From an uncultured Gammaproteobacteria bacterium (GTDB lineage Bacteria; Pseudomonadota; Gammaproteobacteria; Pseudomonadales; UBA5518), in contig CAIXOY010000445.1 in assembly GCA_903921135.1 (NCBI GenBank), positions 1 through 5,845 of the forward strand: 5,845 nucleotides of DNA, read 5' to 3'. Shown here piece by piece: positions 1-5,388 of the stretch (the first letter of the stretch is position 1; each line of letters starts with the position of its first letter). The notes below the pieces were generated by a model. That model was not told where the DNA came from and did no database searches. It saw nothing but the letters and a program-made list of their open reading frames with translations. A program made the position numbers and the translations under genes.

Positions 1-638
1 ATGCGGTCACAGACGGTTGCCAGCCCCCAGATCGCGCAGAAACCCGGCATGCCCCAGCCCTGCAGCGCGGCCACGGCGGCACCGGTGCACAGGACGACAG
101 GCGAGACGGCCATCTGTGTGCCCAGCAGATCGAAGCGGTTGAAGAGGCGCAGCACACCCTTGCTGGCGCCGGTCAGGTCCACCAGCAGCACCATGCTGTA
201 GATCTGCGCGATCTGTACGAAATCCGTATCCCACTCCAGGAACCCACCCACGGTTCCGGCCAGCGCACAGGCGAGGACCGCCGAGCCCAGGGCCGTGACG
301 GCATCCACGATCAAGCCGAGCTTCAGCAAGCGCAGCAATTGAGCCTGGTCGCCCCGATCAAGCGCAGGTACTCCATAGCGGATGATCGATTCGAAAGGCT
401 TGAAGTTGAACAGCCCGCTCCAGACCAGCACATAGCTCTGCAGCATCACTACCAGGCCGAACTCGGCCACGGAGAGGGTTCTGGCGGTGAGAAGCGTGGC
501 TCCGAGCAGGAGGAGCGAGGAGAAGGCCTTACCCGTCAGCAGACGCCGCAGGTTGCGCCTGACGTTGCCGAGCACGTCCCGGCCGTGGCGGGTCTCCACG
601 GGCCGGATGTCTTGCGGTGAGGTATCAGTGCCCTCCAC
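1..638 (-). CDS. Polysaccharide/lipopolysaccharide flippase, N-terminal part (runs off left edge)
   Basis: Reading the minus strand from GTG at 638 gives 212 codons without a stop to the window edge. The product looks like an inner-membrane oligosaccharide flippase of the Wzx/MOP superfamily, which moves lipid-linked glycans to the periplasmic face. Residues 22-50 show the usual start of such proteins: a basic stretch (NVRRNLRRLLTGKAFSSLL) leading into the first membrane helix, then an AxTLSVAEFG-type turn. Further hydrophobic segments lie near residues 61-77, 107-131, 144-156 and 177-193. The motif GVLRLFNRFDLL (161-172) is typical of lipopolysaccharide biosynthesis flippases. The start is uncertain. 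GTG 638 has a weak AGG 8 nt upstream; GTG 599 and GTG 575 are in frame, and 575 would give the more usual N-terminus. No ATG start is available upstream in this frame. The true length is unknown because the C-terminal half lies outside the window. Confidence 0.85.
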   Translation of the reverse strand, partial: MEGTDTSPQDIRPVETRHGRDVLGNVRRNLRRLLTGKAFSSLLLLGATLLTARTLSVAEFGLVVMLQSYVLVWSGLFNFKPFESIIRYGVPALDRGDQAQLLRLLKLGLIVDAVTALGSAVLACALAGTVGGFLEWDTDFVQIAQIYSMVLLVDLTGASKGVLRLFNRFDLLGTQMAVSPVVLCTGAAVAALQGWGMPGFCAIWGLATVCDR

Positions 639-750
639 ACGCGCTGCCTGAATCGGCGTGCGTGCGCCATGACGCACCGCTGCACCCGGTGCATCGGTCA
701 GGCATCGATGCCCGGCTTGCCAACATGCGTGTTTCCACTCCGGCGTTCGG

Positions 751-769
751 GCGCTGCCGCCGGCAGCGC
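751..769. repeat. Perfect GC-rich hairpin in the flippase leader
   Basis: GCGCTGCC at 751-758 is the exact reverse complement of GGCAGCGC at 762-769, with a 3-nt loop (759-761). The 8-bp stem is almost entirely G/C. It has no T tract on either side, so it is not an intrinsic terminator. It begins within a few bases of the start point predicted from the minus-strand promoter at 778-807, so it would form at the extreme 5' end of the flippase mRNA. It may stabilise the transcript or be a protein-binding palindrome; both are inferences. Confidence 0.55.
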
Positions 770-777
770 GCGGGCCG

Positions 778-807
778 AGTATAGGGGCGTGGTGCGCGCA
801 GCGGCAA
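778..807 (-). promoter_or_regulatory. Predicted sigma70-type promoter for the flippase gene
   Basis: On the minus strand TTGCCG (807-802) is followed after 18 nt by TATACT (783-778). The -35 box matches TTGACA at four of six positions and the -10 box matches TATAAT at five of six. Transcription would start near 771, giving a leader of about 130 nt to GTG 638, or 170-200 nt to the alternative starts at 599 and 575. Confidence 0.5.
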
Positions 808-870
808 AGACGGCACGGCCGCAGCGCCTGGCCGCACGCCGCTCGCCGCAGGATCCGCCCACTCACTGCC

Positions 871-876
871 TATACT
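871..876 (+). promoter_or_regulatory. Possible -10 box upstream of the exported-protein gene
   Basis: TATACT stands out in otherwise GC-rich sequence 32 bp before the ATG at 908. It would give a leader of roughly 25 nt. No recognisable -35 box lies at the expected distance (about 847-854), so an activator or a different sigma factor might be needed. The box is flanked by inverted copies of an 8-mer, GCCGCAGG (845-852) and CCTGCGGC (884-891). Confidence 0.35.
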
Positions 877-907
877 GTCGCTCCCTGCGGCCCTGACCCA
901 AACCCCG

Positions 908-1807
908 ATGCACCGGCTCCTCCGCCACTCGCTGGCTGCCGCATGGCTCGCCGCCGCAAGCTGCGTCGTCGCAGCAAGCCCTGCTGATCCTCCGAAAGAC
1001 TGGTCGCGCCTGCGCTTCGAGCATCAGGGCCTCGCACTCGATGCCTCGCTGGATATCACGCGGGATTCGCTCGCTGCCACGGCCTTTCCCGCAGACGATT
1101 CAGCGCCACCCGGCGCTCTTCGCCCCGCGAACGCAACCGTGGGCAGACTGGTGGCGCGCAGCGACTTCCGGGTGCCGCCATTCTTCGCGCGTCAGCGCAG
1201 TTCGGTGTTGTGGTTCGAGCCATCGAACCACGCGGCCCTCATCGGCACCCGCGAGACCACCGGGATGGGAGCGGGTTACCGGATCTCGCACTACACGGGC
1301 GAAGGTGTGGCCGTGGCAAAGGCGAGCCCGGCCACGCGTGCCGAGCGCGAACACGCCCCCGGAACCTGGACGGCGATCGCGCGCTCCTTCGCGCAGTACG
1401 GTGAAGCCGTGCGCTTCTGCGAGGTGGTGTCCGAGCCCTTGATGCTCCTGCTGCTCGATCCTGCCCGCTTGCCGGAGGCCTTCTGCGTGACCAGCAAGAA
1501 GGTGCTGCTGCGGGCAGTGTTCTCCGAGCCCGTGGAAGAAGACATCAGCGCGGAGGTGAGCGTGCACCACGCCGATGGCAGCACTGCGACTGCGCGCTAC
1601 ACGCGGGTGCGCCGCTATTTTCTGCAGCTCGTACCCGTGGATGGCGGCCAGCACGCAGACGGCAGCGAGACCTTCCTCGGGCTGCAGGGCAAGATCGAGA
1701 TCCAGGTCGACGCACGCACGGCCACACCGCTTCGCCTGCGCGGCACGGCGAGCCTGTTGGGCAGGGTGGATTTCCGGCTCCGCGAGATCTGGCCCGCCAA
1801 CCACTAG
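908..1807 (+). CDS. Exported protein of unknown function (299 aa)
   Basis: I do not recognise this family with certainty. Residues 1-23 form a Sec signal peptide: basic start (HRLLRH), alanine-rich hydrophobic core, likely cleavage after VAA at residue 23. Cys19 lies inside the core; the preceding AAS is a poor lipobox, so a lipoprotein is possible but less likely. The mature part has no membrane helix and reads as alternating hydrophobic/polar strands, suggesting a periplasmic or outer-membrane-facing beta-rich protein. Two cysteines (Cys171 and Cys193) could form a disulfide. The motif HADGS occurs twice in the C-terminal third. The last strands (about 266-295, with TPLRLRGTASLLGRVDFRLR) loosely recall DUF3108-like periplasmic beta proteins, but this is an impression only. 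ATG 908 is chosen because the signal peptide begins there; there is no clear Shine-Dalgarno sequence. It is 90 bp from the next gene, which has its own promoter, so it is probably monocistronic. Confidence 0.75.
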   Translation: MHRLLRHSLAAAWLAAASCVVAASPADPPKDWSRLRFEHQGLALDASLDITRDSLAATAFPADDSAPPGALRPANATVGRLVARSDFRVPPFFARQRSSVLWFEPSNHAALIGTRETTGMGAGYRISHYTGEGVAVAKASPATRAEREHAPGTWTAIARSFAQYGEAVRFCEVVSEPLMLLLLDPARLPEAFCVTSKKVLLRAVFSEPVEEDISAEVSVHHADGSTATARYTRVRRYFLQLVPVDGGQHADGSETFLGLQGKIEIQVDARTATPLRLRGTASLLGRVDFRLREIWPANH

Positions 1808-1828
1808 CCACCGAGTCCGGAGCGCGGC

Positions 1829-1856
1829 TTGCCCGCTCAGGCAAATGACCTAGAAT
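1829..1856 (+). promoter_or_regulatory. Predicted sigma70-type promoter of the SDR-ADH-esterase operon
   Basis: TTGCCC (1829-1834) and TAGAAT (1851-1856) are separated by 16 nt. The -35 box matches consensus at four of six positions and the -10 box at five of six. Transcription would begin near 1863, about 35 nt before the GTG start of the SDR gene. It is the most convincing promoter on the plus strand and the only one found ahead of the three-gene cluster. Confidence 0.55.
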
Positions 1857-1885
1857 CCCGGGCTTTCCGCACGCCGCGCCGCGCT

Positions 1886-1891
1886 CAGGAG
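1886..1891 (+). promoter_or_regulatory. Ribosome binding site that fixes the SDR start
   Basis: CAGGAG lies 6 nt before GTG 1898, the ideal spacing. This supports GTG 1898 over the upstream in-frame TTG at 1829, which overlaps the predicted -35 box and would add 23 residues ahead of the usual SDR N-terminus. Confidence 0.7.
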
Positions 1892-1897
1892 CCTTCC

Positions 1898-2677
1898 GTG
1901 ACAACAGCCGCCCTCGTCACCGGCGCCGCTCAAGGCGTCGGACTTGCCACTGCCACCTTGCTCGCCGAACGCGGCTACGCCGTGCTCCTCACCGACGTGC
2001 AGCCGCTCGATGCGACGGTGGCGCGCCTGCGCTCCGCCGGGCATGCGGTCGAAGGCCTGAGCGGTGATGTGTCATCCGAGTCCTTCGCGCAGGAACTCGC
2101 CGCGCATGTGGCGGCCGTGCACGGCGCGCTCGACGTGATCGTGAACAACGCCGGGATCAGTTGCATCGTGCCCGCGGAAGACACCACCTTGGCGCAGTGG
2201 CAGCGCGTGATGGACGTGAATCTCCTCGGGCCCTTCCTGCTCTGCAAGCATCTGGGCGCGCAGATGCTCGCGCGCGGTCGGGGCAGCATCGTGAACATCG
2301 CCTCCATCGCGGGTCTGCGCGGCGTGAGCCACCGTGCTGCCTACAACGCCTCCAAGCACGGTCTGATCGGCCTCACGCACACGCTGGCGGCGGAGTGGGG
2401 CGGGCGCGGCGTGCGCGTGAATGCGATTTGTCCTGGCTGGATCAAGACCGAGATGGACGAAGCCGATCAGGGCCCCGGCAGCTACAGCGACGACGACATC
2501 AAAAACCGCGTGCCCATGGCGCGTTTTGCCAGCCCGCGCGATGTGGCCGAGGCCGTTGCCTTCCTCGCCGATGCGGGACTCAGCGGCTTCGTGAACGGCG
2601 TCAGCCTGCCGGTGGACGGTGGGTGGCTGGCGGATGCGAGTTGGGAGACGCTGCGATTGAGAACCCGCATCACCTGA
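1898..2677 (+). CDS. Short-chain dehydrogenase/reductase (SDR), NAD(H)-preferring
   Basis: This 259-residue protein is a classical SDR, a cytoplasmic NAD(P)-dependent oxidoreductase acting on an alcohol/carbonyl pair. The Rossmann motif TGAAQGVG is at 8-15. Asp33 ends the second beta strand (LLTDV), which favours NAD over NADP. DV at 57-58 contacts the adenine ring, and NNAG is at 83-86. The catalytic tetrad is complete: Asn108, Ser136 (IVNIAS), Tyr149 and Lys153 (YNASK). PGWIKTEM at 179-186 follows, then a proline/arginine segment (VPMARFASPRDVAEAV) and the FVNGVSLPVDGGW end typical of the family. About 17 residues follow VDGG, ending in LRLRTRIT, slightly longer than many SDRs. The length is normal for the family. 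It is the first gene of the operon, 30 nt before the alcohol dehydrogenase. The substrate cannot be predicted; sequences like this are often misnamed 3-oxoacyl-ACP reductase. Confidence 0.93.
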   Translation: MTTAALVTGAAQGVGLATATLLAERGYAVLLTDVQPLDATVARLRSAGHAVEGLSGDVSSESFAQELAAHVAAVHGALDVIVNNAGISCIVPAEDTTLAQWQRVMDVNLLGPFLLCKHLGAQMLARGRGSIVNIASIAGLRGVSHRAAYNASKHGLIGLTHTLAAEWGGRGVRVNAICPGWIKTEMDEADQGPGSYSDDDIKNRVPMARFASPRDVAEAVAFLADAGLSGFVNGVSLPVDGGWLADASWETLRLRTRIT

Positions 2678-2693
2678 ACGGGCAGAGCGGCCC

Positions 2694-2700
2694 GGAGGAG
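2694..2700 (+). promoter_or_regulatory. Strong Shine-Dalgarno for the alcohol dehydrogenase
   Basis: GGAGGAG ends 7 nt before ATG 2708. It is the strongest ribosome binding site in the window, so the dehydrogenase is probably well translated independently of the SDR stop codon 30 nt upstream. Confidence 0.75.
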
Positions 2701-2707
2701 AGCACCC

Positions 2708-3739
2708 ATGCGCGCGCTGATGTTCGAAGGCCCCGGTCGCTTGCACTGGCAGGAGATTCCCGATGCGCGCCTGCAGGATGACAGGGACGTTCTGGTGCGC
2801 CCGCTGGCGGTTGCCCGCTGTGATCTCGATCCCGCGATTGCCCTCGGCCTCTACCCCATGCCTGCGCCCTTCGTGATGGGCCACGAAATGGTGGGTGAGG
2901 TGGTGGCATGCGGGTATCGCGCAGGCTGGCAGCCGGGCGACAGGGTGATCGTGCCGTTCCAGATCAGTTGCGGAGCGTGCGCGATGTGCCGTCGCGGTTG
3001 TTCCAACGCCTGTGAGGCCGTGCCGCCCGGATCGGCGTTCGGGCTCGGTCCGCACGGCGGGATCGATTTTGGCGGCGCCCTCACCGATCTGGTGCGCGTG
3101 CCGTGGGCAGATCACCTCCTCTTGCCGTTGCCGCCGGGTCTGGACCCCGTGCTTGGCTGCGGGATTCCCGACAACATCGCGGATGGCTACCGCTGTGTCG
3201 CGGGCCCGCTACGGCAGTGGCCGGGTGCGCCGGTGCTGGTGATCGGTGGGCTCGCGCCATCCGTGGGTCTCTATGCGGTCTGCGCCGCGCTGGCGCTGGG
3301 TGCGGCGCGTGTGGTCTATGTGGACATCGATGCCGCACGCGTGAGCCTCGCGCACGCGATGGGCGCCGAAGCGCATCTCGTGCCGCTTGCGGACATCGGT
3401 GATTTCACGACCGGTGAGCGTTTTGCCATAACGGTAGACGCGCACGTGCTCGATGGCGGGCGCACGCTCGCGCTGAAGAGCACGGCCCCTTGCGGCATCT
3501 GCACCAGCGTCTCGGGCGGGGCGACTGCGAGTGCGGCCCTGCCGCTGCGCGACATGTACCTGAAGGGCATCACCTACGAGGTGGGGCGTGTGCATGCGCG
3601 AGCCCTTGCCCCGGAGGTGCTCGAGCTCGTCGTCTCCGGCGTGCTCGATCCCTCGCGCGTCGCGCCACGGATCGTATCTTTCGACGAGGCAGCGGATGCC
3701 ATGTTGGCGCCGGATCCCAAGATCGTTTTCGTACCCTGA
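2708..3739 (+). CDS. Zinc-dependent alcohol dehydrogenase (medium-chain dehydrogenase/reductase)
   Basis: This 343-residue cytoplasmic enzyme belongs to the two-zinc MDR alcohol dehydrogenases and should oxidise an alcohol with NAD. The GroES-like catalytic domain (about 1-150) holds GHEMVGEVV (58-66). The catalytic zinc ligands are read as Cys38, His59 and Asp155; Asp155 sits in IPDNIADGY, corresponding to the DxxPTGY segment of formaldehyde-dehydrogenase-type enzymes. The structural zinc site is complete: Cys88, Cys91, Cys94 and Cys102, with the classical 3-3-8 spacing. GGALTDLVRVPWAD (122-135) is a conserved stretch of one bacterial subgroup. The Rossmann domain starts at VLVIGG (176-181), but the usual GxGxxG reads GGLAPSVG (180-187). 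Asp206 at the end of the next strand favours NAD. It follows the SDR by 30 nt and precedes the esterase by 11 nt. Length is normal for the family. The physiological alcohol is unknown. Confidence 0.93.
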   Translation: MRALMFEGPGRLHWQEIPDARLQDDRDVLVRPLAVARCDLDPAIALGLYPMPAPFVMGHEMVGEVVACGYRAGWQPGDRVIVPFQISCGACAMCRRGCSNACEAVPPGSAFGLGPHGGIDFGGALTDLVRVPWADHLLLPLPPGLDPVLGCGIPDNIADGYRCVAGPLRQWPGAPVLVIGGLAPSVGLYAVCAALALGAARVVYVDIDAARVSLAHAMGAEAHLVPLADIGDFTTGERFAITVDAHVLDGGRTLALKSTAPCGICTSVSGGATASAALPLRDMYLKGITYEVGRVHARALAPEVLELVVSGVLDPSRVAPRIVSFDEAADAMLAPDPKIVFVP

Positions 3740-3750
3740 GAAACCTGCTC

Positions 3751-5361
3751 ATGCCAAGTTCCCGCTCTGGTGATGCCGGACGCCGCGCACGCGTGGCGGG
3801 CCTGCTGTGCGGCCTGCTCCTCGCGCCTGCCTTCGCGGTCGCCGACGCACTCACCGTGCAGACCACCAGCGGCCCCGTCCGCGGCTTCAGCGCCGATGGC
3901 GTACGCGAATTCCGCGCCATTCCCTATGCGGCGTCCACCGCCGGCGACAAACGCTGGACGGCGCCTGTTCCACCTGCCCCGTGGTCATCGCCGCGCGATG
4001 CGACGCAGTACCGCCACGGCTGCCCGCAGGTCGTGCGCTTCGACGCCACCGAGGCGAGTGAGAACGAGGACTGCCTGCACCTGAACATCGCCGTTCCCGA
4101 GTCCGCGCCTGTTGGCACGCCGGTGCTGGTATGGATCCACGGCGGCGCGTGGGTGGGCGGCTCGAACGACATCTACCCCATCGATCACCTCGCGCGCGGG
4201 ACAGGGCTCGTGGTGGTGGCCATCAACTACCGGCTCGGTGCCCTGGGTTTCATGCCGCACCCGGCCTTCGACCCGGACGCGAACGGTGCGCTGGGTTTCG
4301 AGGACCAGCGCCTTGCATTGCGCTGGGTGCAGCAGAACATCGCCGCGTTTGGCGGAGACCCGCACAACGTCACGCTGGCCGGTGAATCCGCAGGCGCCGC
4401 AAGCGTCTGTCTGCAACTCGCCAACCCCGAGCGAGCGGCAGGCCTCTTCCATCGCGGCATCATCCAGAGCGCGGGTTGCACCACGCCCATGCGCACGGTG
4501 GAGCAGGGCAAGGACGCAGGGCTCGCCTTCGCGCGCGAACTCGGCTGTGGCGATCCCGCGAGCGCGCTCGCCTGCCTGCGCAATGCACCGCTCGCACGGA
4601 TTCTCGAGGTGCAGACGGCGTTGTCTTCGCGGATGCCGCAGGCTTTCTGGCCGAGCACCGGTTCGGGCGCGCTGCCGCGTGATGGCAACACGGCACTGCG
4701 CGAGGGCAAGGTGCTGCGCATGCCGCTCCTGAACGGCGGCACGCGTGACGAGATGCGCCTCTACGTGGGCTACGAGCTCATCGCCGGTGCGACGGTAACG
4801 CCGCAGAACTACCTCGCCGCCTTGTCCGCCCGCTATGGCGAGCACGCAGCTGCGATCGCGGAGCGCTACCCGCTGTCCGCGTACTCTTCCGCGCCTGCCG
4901 CACTCGGCACGGCGATGTCGGATTTCCTGCCGTACGCGGGCATCACCAACTGCCAGTTCCTGCACACCGGAAAGCTCGCCTCACGCCTGATGCCGGTGTA
5001 CCAGTACGAATTCGCGGATCGCGCAGCGCCACCTGTGATGCCAGACCCGGGTTTCGAACTGGGCGCGGTGCACTCCGCGGAATTGCCGTATTTCTTCCCG
5101 GGCTTCACCAACAAACGTGTCTTTGACGGGCCAGCGCTTGCGCCCGGTTCGCAACGCCTTGCCGCGCAGATGCTGGCATGGTGGGGCGCGTTTGCGCGCA
5201 ACGGCGAGCCCGCCGTGCCGGGTCTCCCCGTGTGGGCGCAGTTCAGGGAGGACGATGACGTGATGCGTCTGGACGCGCCTGCGCCGCAGACCTTCGATGC
5301 GGTGCAGGCGCACCAGTGTGCGTTCTGGCGCTCGCTGTATCCGGGAATGCTGGGGGACTGA
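3751..5361 (+). CDS. Exported type-B carboxylesterase (alpha/beta hydrolase, COesterase family)
   Basis: This 536-residue protein is a carboxylesterase/lipase of the cholinesterase-like family, hydrolysing carboxylic esters to acid and alcohol. A Sec signal peptide covers residues 1-31: basic region with Arg5, Arg11, Arg12 and Arg14, hydrophobic core, likely cleavage after AVA (31), so it acts in the periplasm or outside. The oxyanion hole is HGGAWVGGS from His130. The nucleophile is Ser213 in AGESAGA; Glu334 (TRDEM) and His441 (AVHSAE) complete the triad, with spacing close to that of acetylcholinesterase. Cys91 and Cys108 (EDCLHLN) fit the conserved first disulfide. RWVQQNIAAFGGDP (191-204) is a further family signature. 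ATG 3751 is chosen because it begins the signal peptide and lies 11 nt after the dehydrogenase stop. The frame is open back into the dehydrogenase gene, but that part is a shadow. The ribosome binding site is weak (GAG 10 nt upstream), so coupled translation is likely. Family members act on widely varied esters, so the substrate is unknown. Confidence 0.93.
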   Translation: MPSSRSGDAGRRARVAGLLCGLLLAPAFAVADALTVQTTSGPVRGFSADGVREFRAIPYAASTAGDKRWTAPVPPAPWSSPRDATQYRHGCPQVVRFDATEASENEDCLHLNIAVPESAPVGTPVLVWIHGGAWVGGSNDIYPIDHLARGTGLVVVAINYRLGALGFMPHPAFDPDANGALGFEDQRLALRWVQQNIAAFGGDPHNVTLAGESAGAASVCLQLANPERAAGLFHRGIIQSAGCTTPMRTVEQGKDAGLAFARELGCGDPASALACLRNAPLARILEVQTALSSRMPQAFWPSTGSGALPRDGNTALREGKVLRMPLLNGGTRDEMRLYVGYELIAGATVTPQNYLAALSARYGEHAAAIAERYPLSAYSSAPAALGTAMSDFLPYAGITNCQFLHTGKLASRLMPVYQYEFADRAAPPVMPDPGFELGAVHSAELPYFFPGFTNKRVFDGPALAPGSQRLAAQMLAWWGAFARNGEPAVPGLPVWAQFREDDDVMRLDAPAPQTFDAVQAHQCAFWRSLYPGMLGD

Positions 5362-5388
5362 CTCTCGCGTCAGCGCGGCGAGCCAGGC

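Larger units (their letters stand above)
639..907. other. Divergent intergenic region
   Basis: This 269-bp stretch separates the divergent flippase and exported-protein genes. I see no convincing gene: the short open frames in it are arginine- and alanine-rich shadows without ribosome binding sites. It holds a minus-strand promoter, a perfect GC-rich hairpin, three closely spaced GCCGCA copies and a plus-strand TATACT box, each listed separately. Confidence 0.7.

Noticed and set aside
339..620. Plus-strand open frame of 93 codons within the flippase region
   Set aside because: The minus-strand frame encodes a recognisable membrane protein. This frame has a Gln/Glu/His-rich composition and no ribosome binding site.
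625..896. Small open frames of 70-75 codons on both strands in the divergent intergenic region
   Set aside because: They lack ribosome binding sites, are Arg/Ala/Cys-rich, and overlap the predicted promoters.
1100..1804. Antisense open frame of 234 codons opposite the exported-protein gene
   Set aside because: The plus-strand frame has a proper signal peptide and protein-like composition, whereas the antisense translation is His/Arg/Ala-rich and has no motif.
2072..3115. Antisense open frame of 347 codons across the SDR and alcohol dehydrogenase genes
   Set aside because: The product is rich in His, Arg, Ala and Gly with no domain, the frame lies opposite two genes with intact motifs, and long antisense frames are expected in high-GC coding DNA.
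3490..3750. Upstream extension of the esterase frame into the alcohol dehydrogenase gene
   Set aside because: These codons give an Arg/Ala-rich shadow of the dehydrogenase. The ATG at 3751 begins a normal signal peptide just after the dehydrogenase stop.
3796..3816. Lipobox-like Cys20 in the esterase signal peptide
   Set aside because: The residue before Cys is Leu, not Gly, Ala or Ser, and a good signal peptidase I site (AVA) follows at 29-31.
3985..4965. Antisense open frame of 326 codons inside the esterase gene
   Set aside because: It is a shadow of the esterase codon pattern: low-complexity Arg/Ala/His-rich translation, no ribosome binding site, no recognisable motif.
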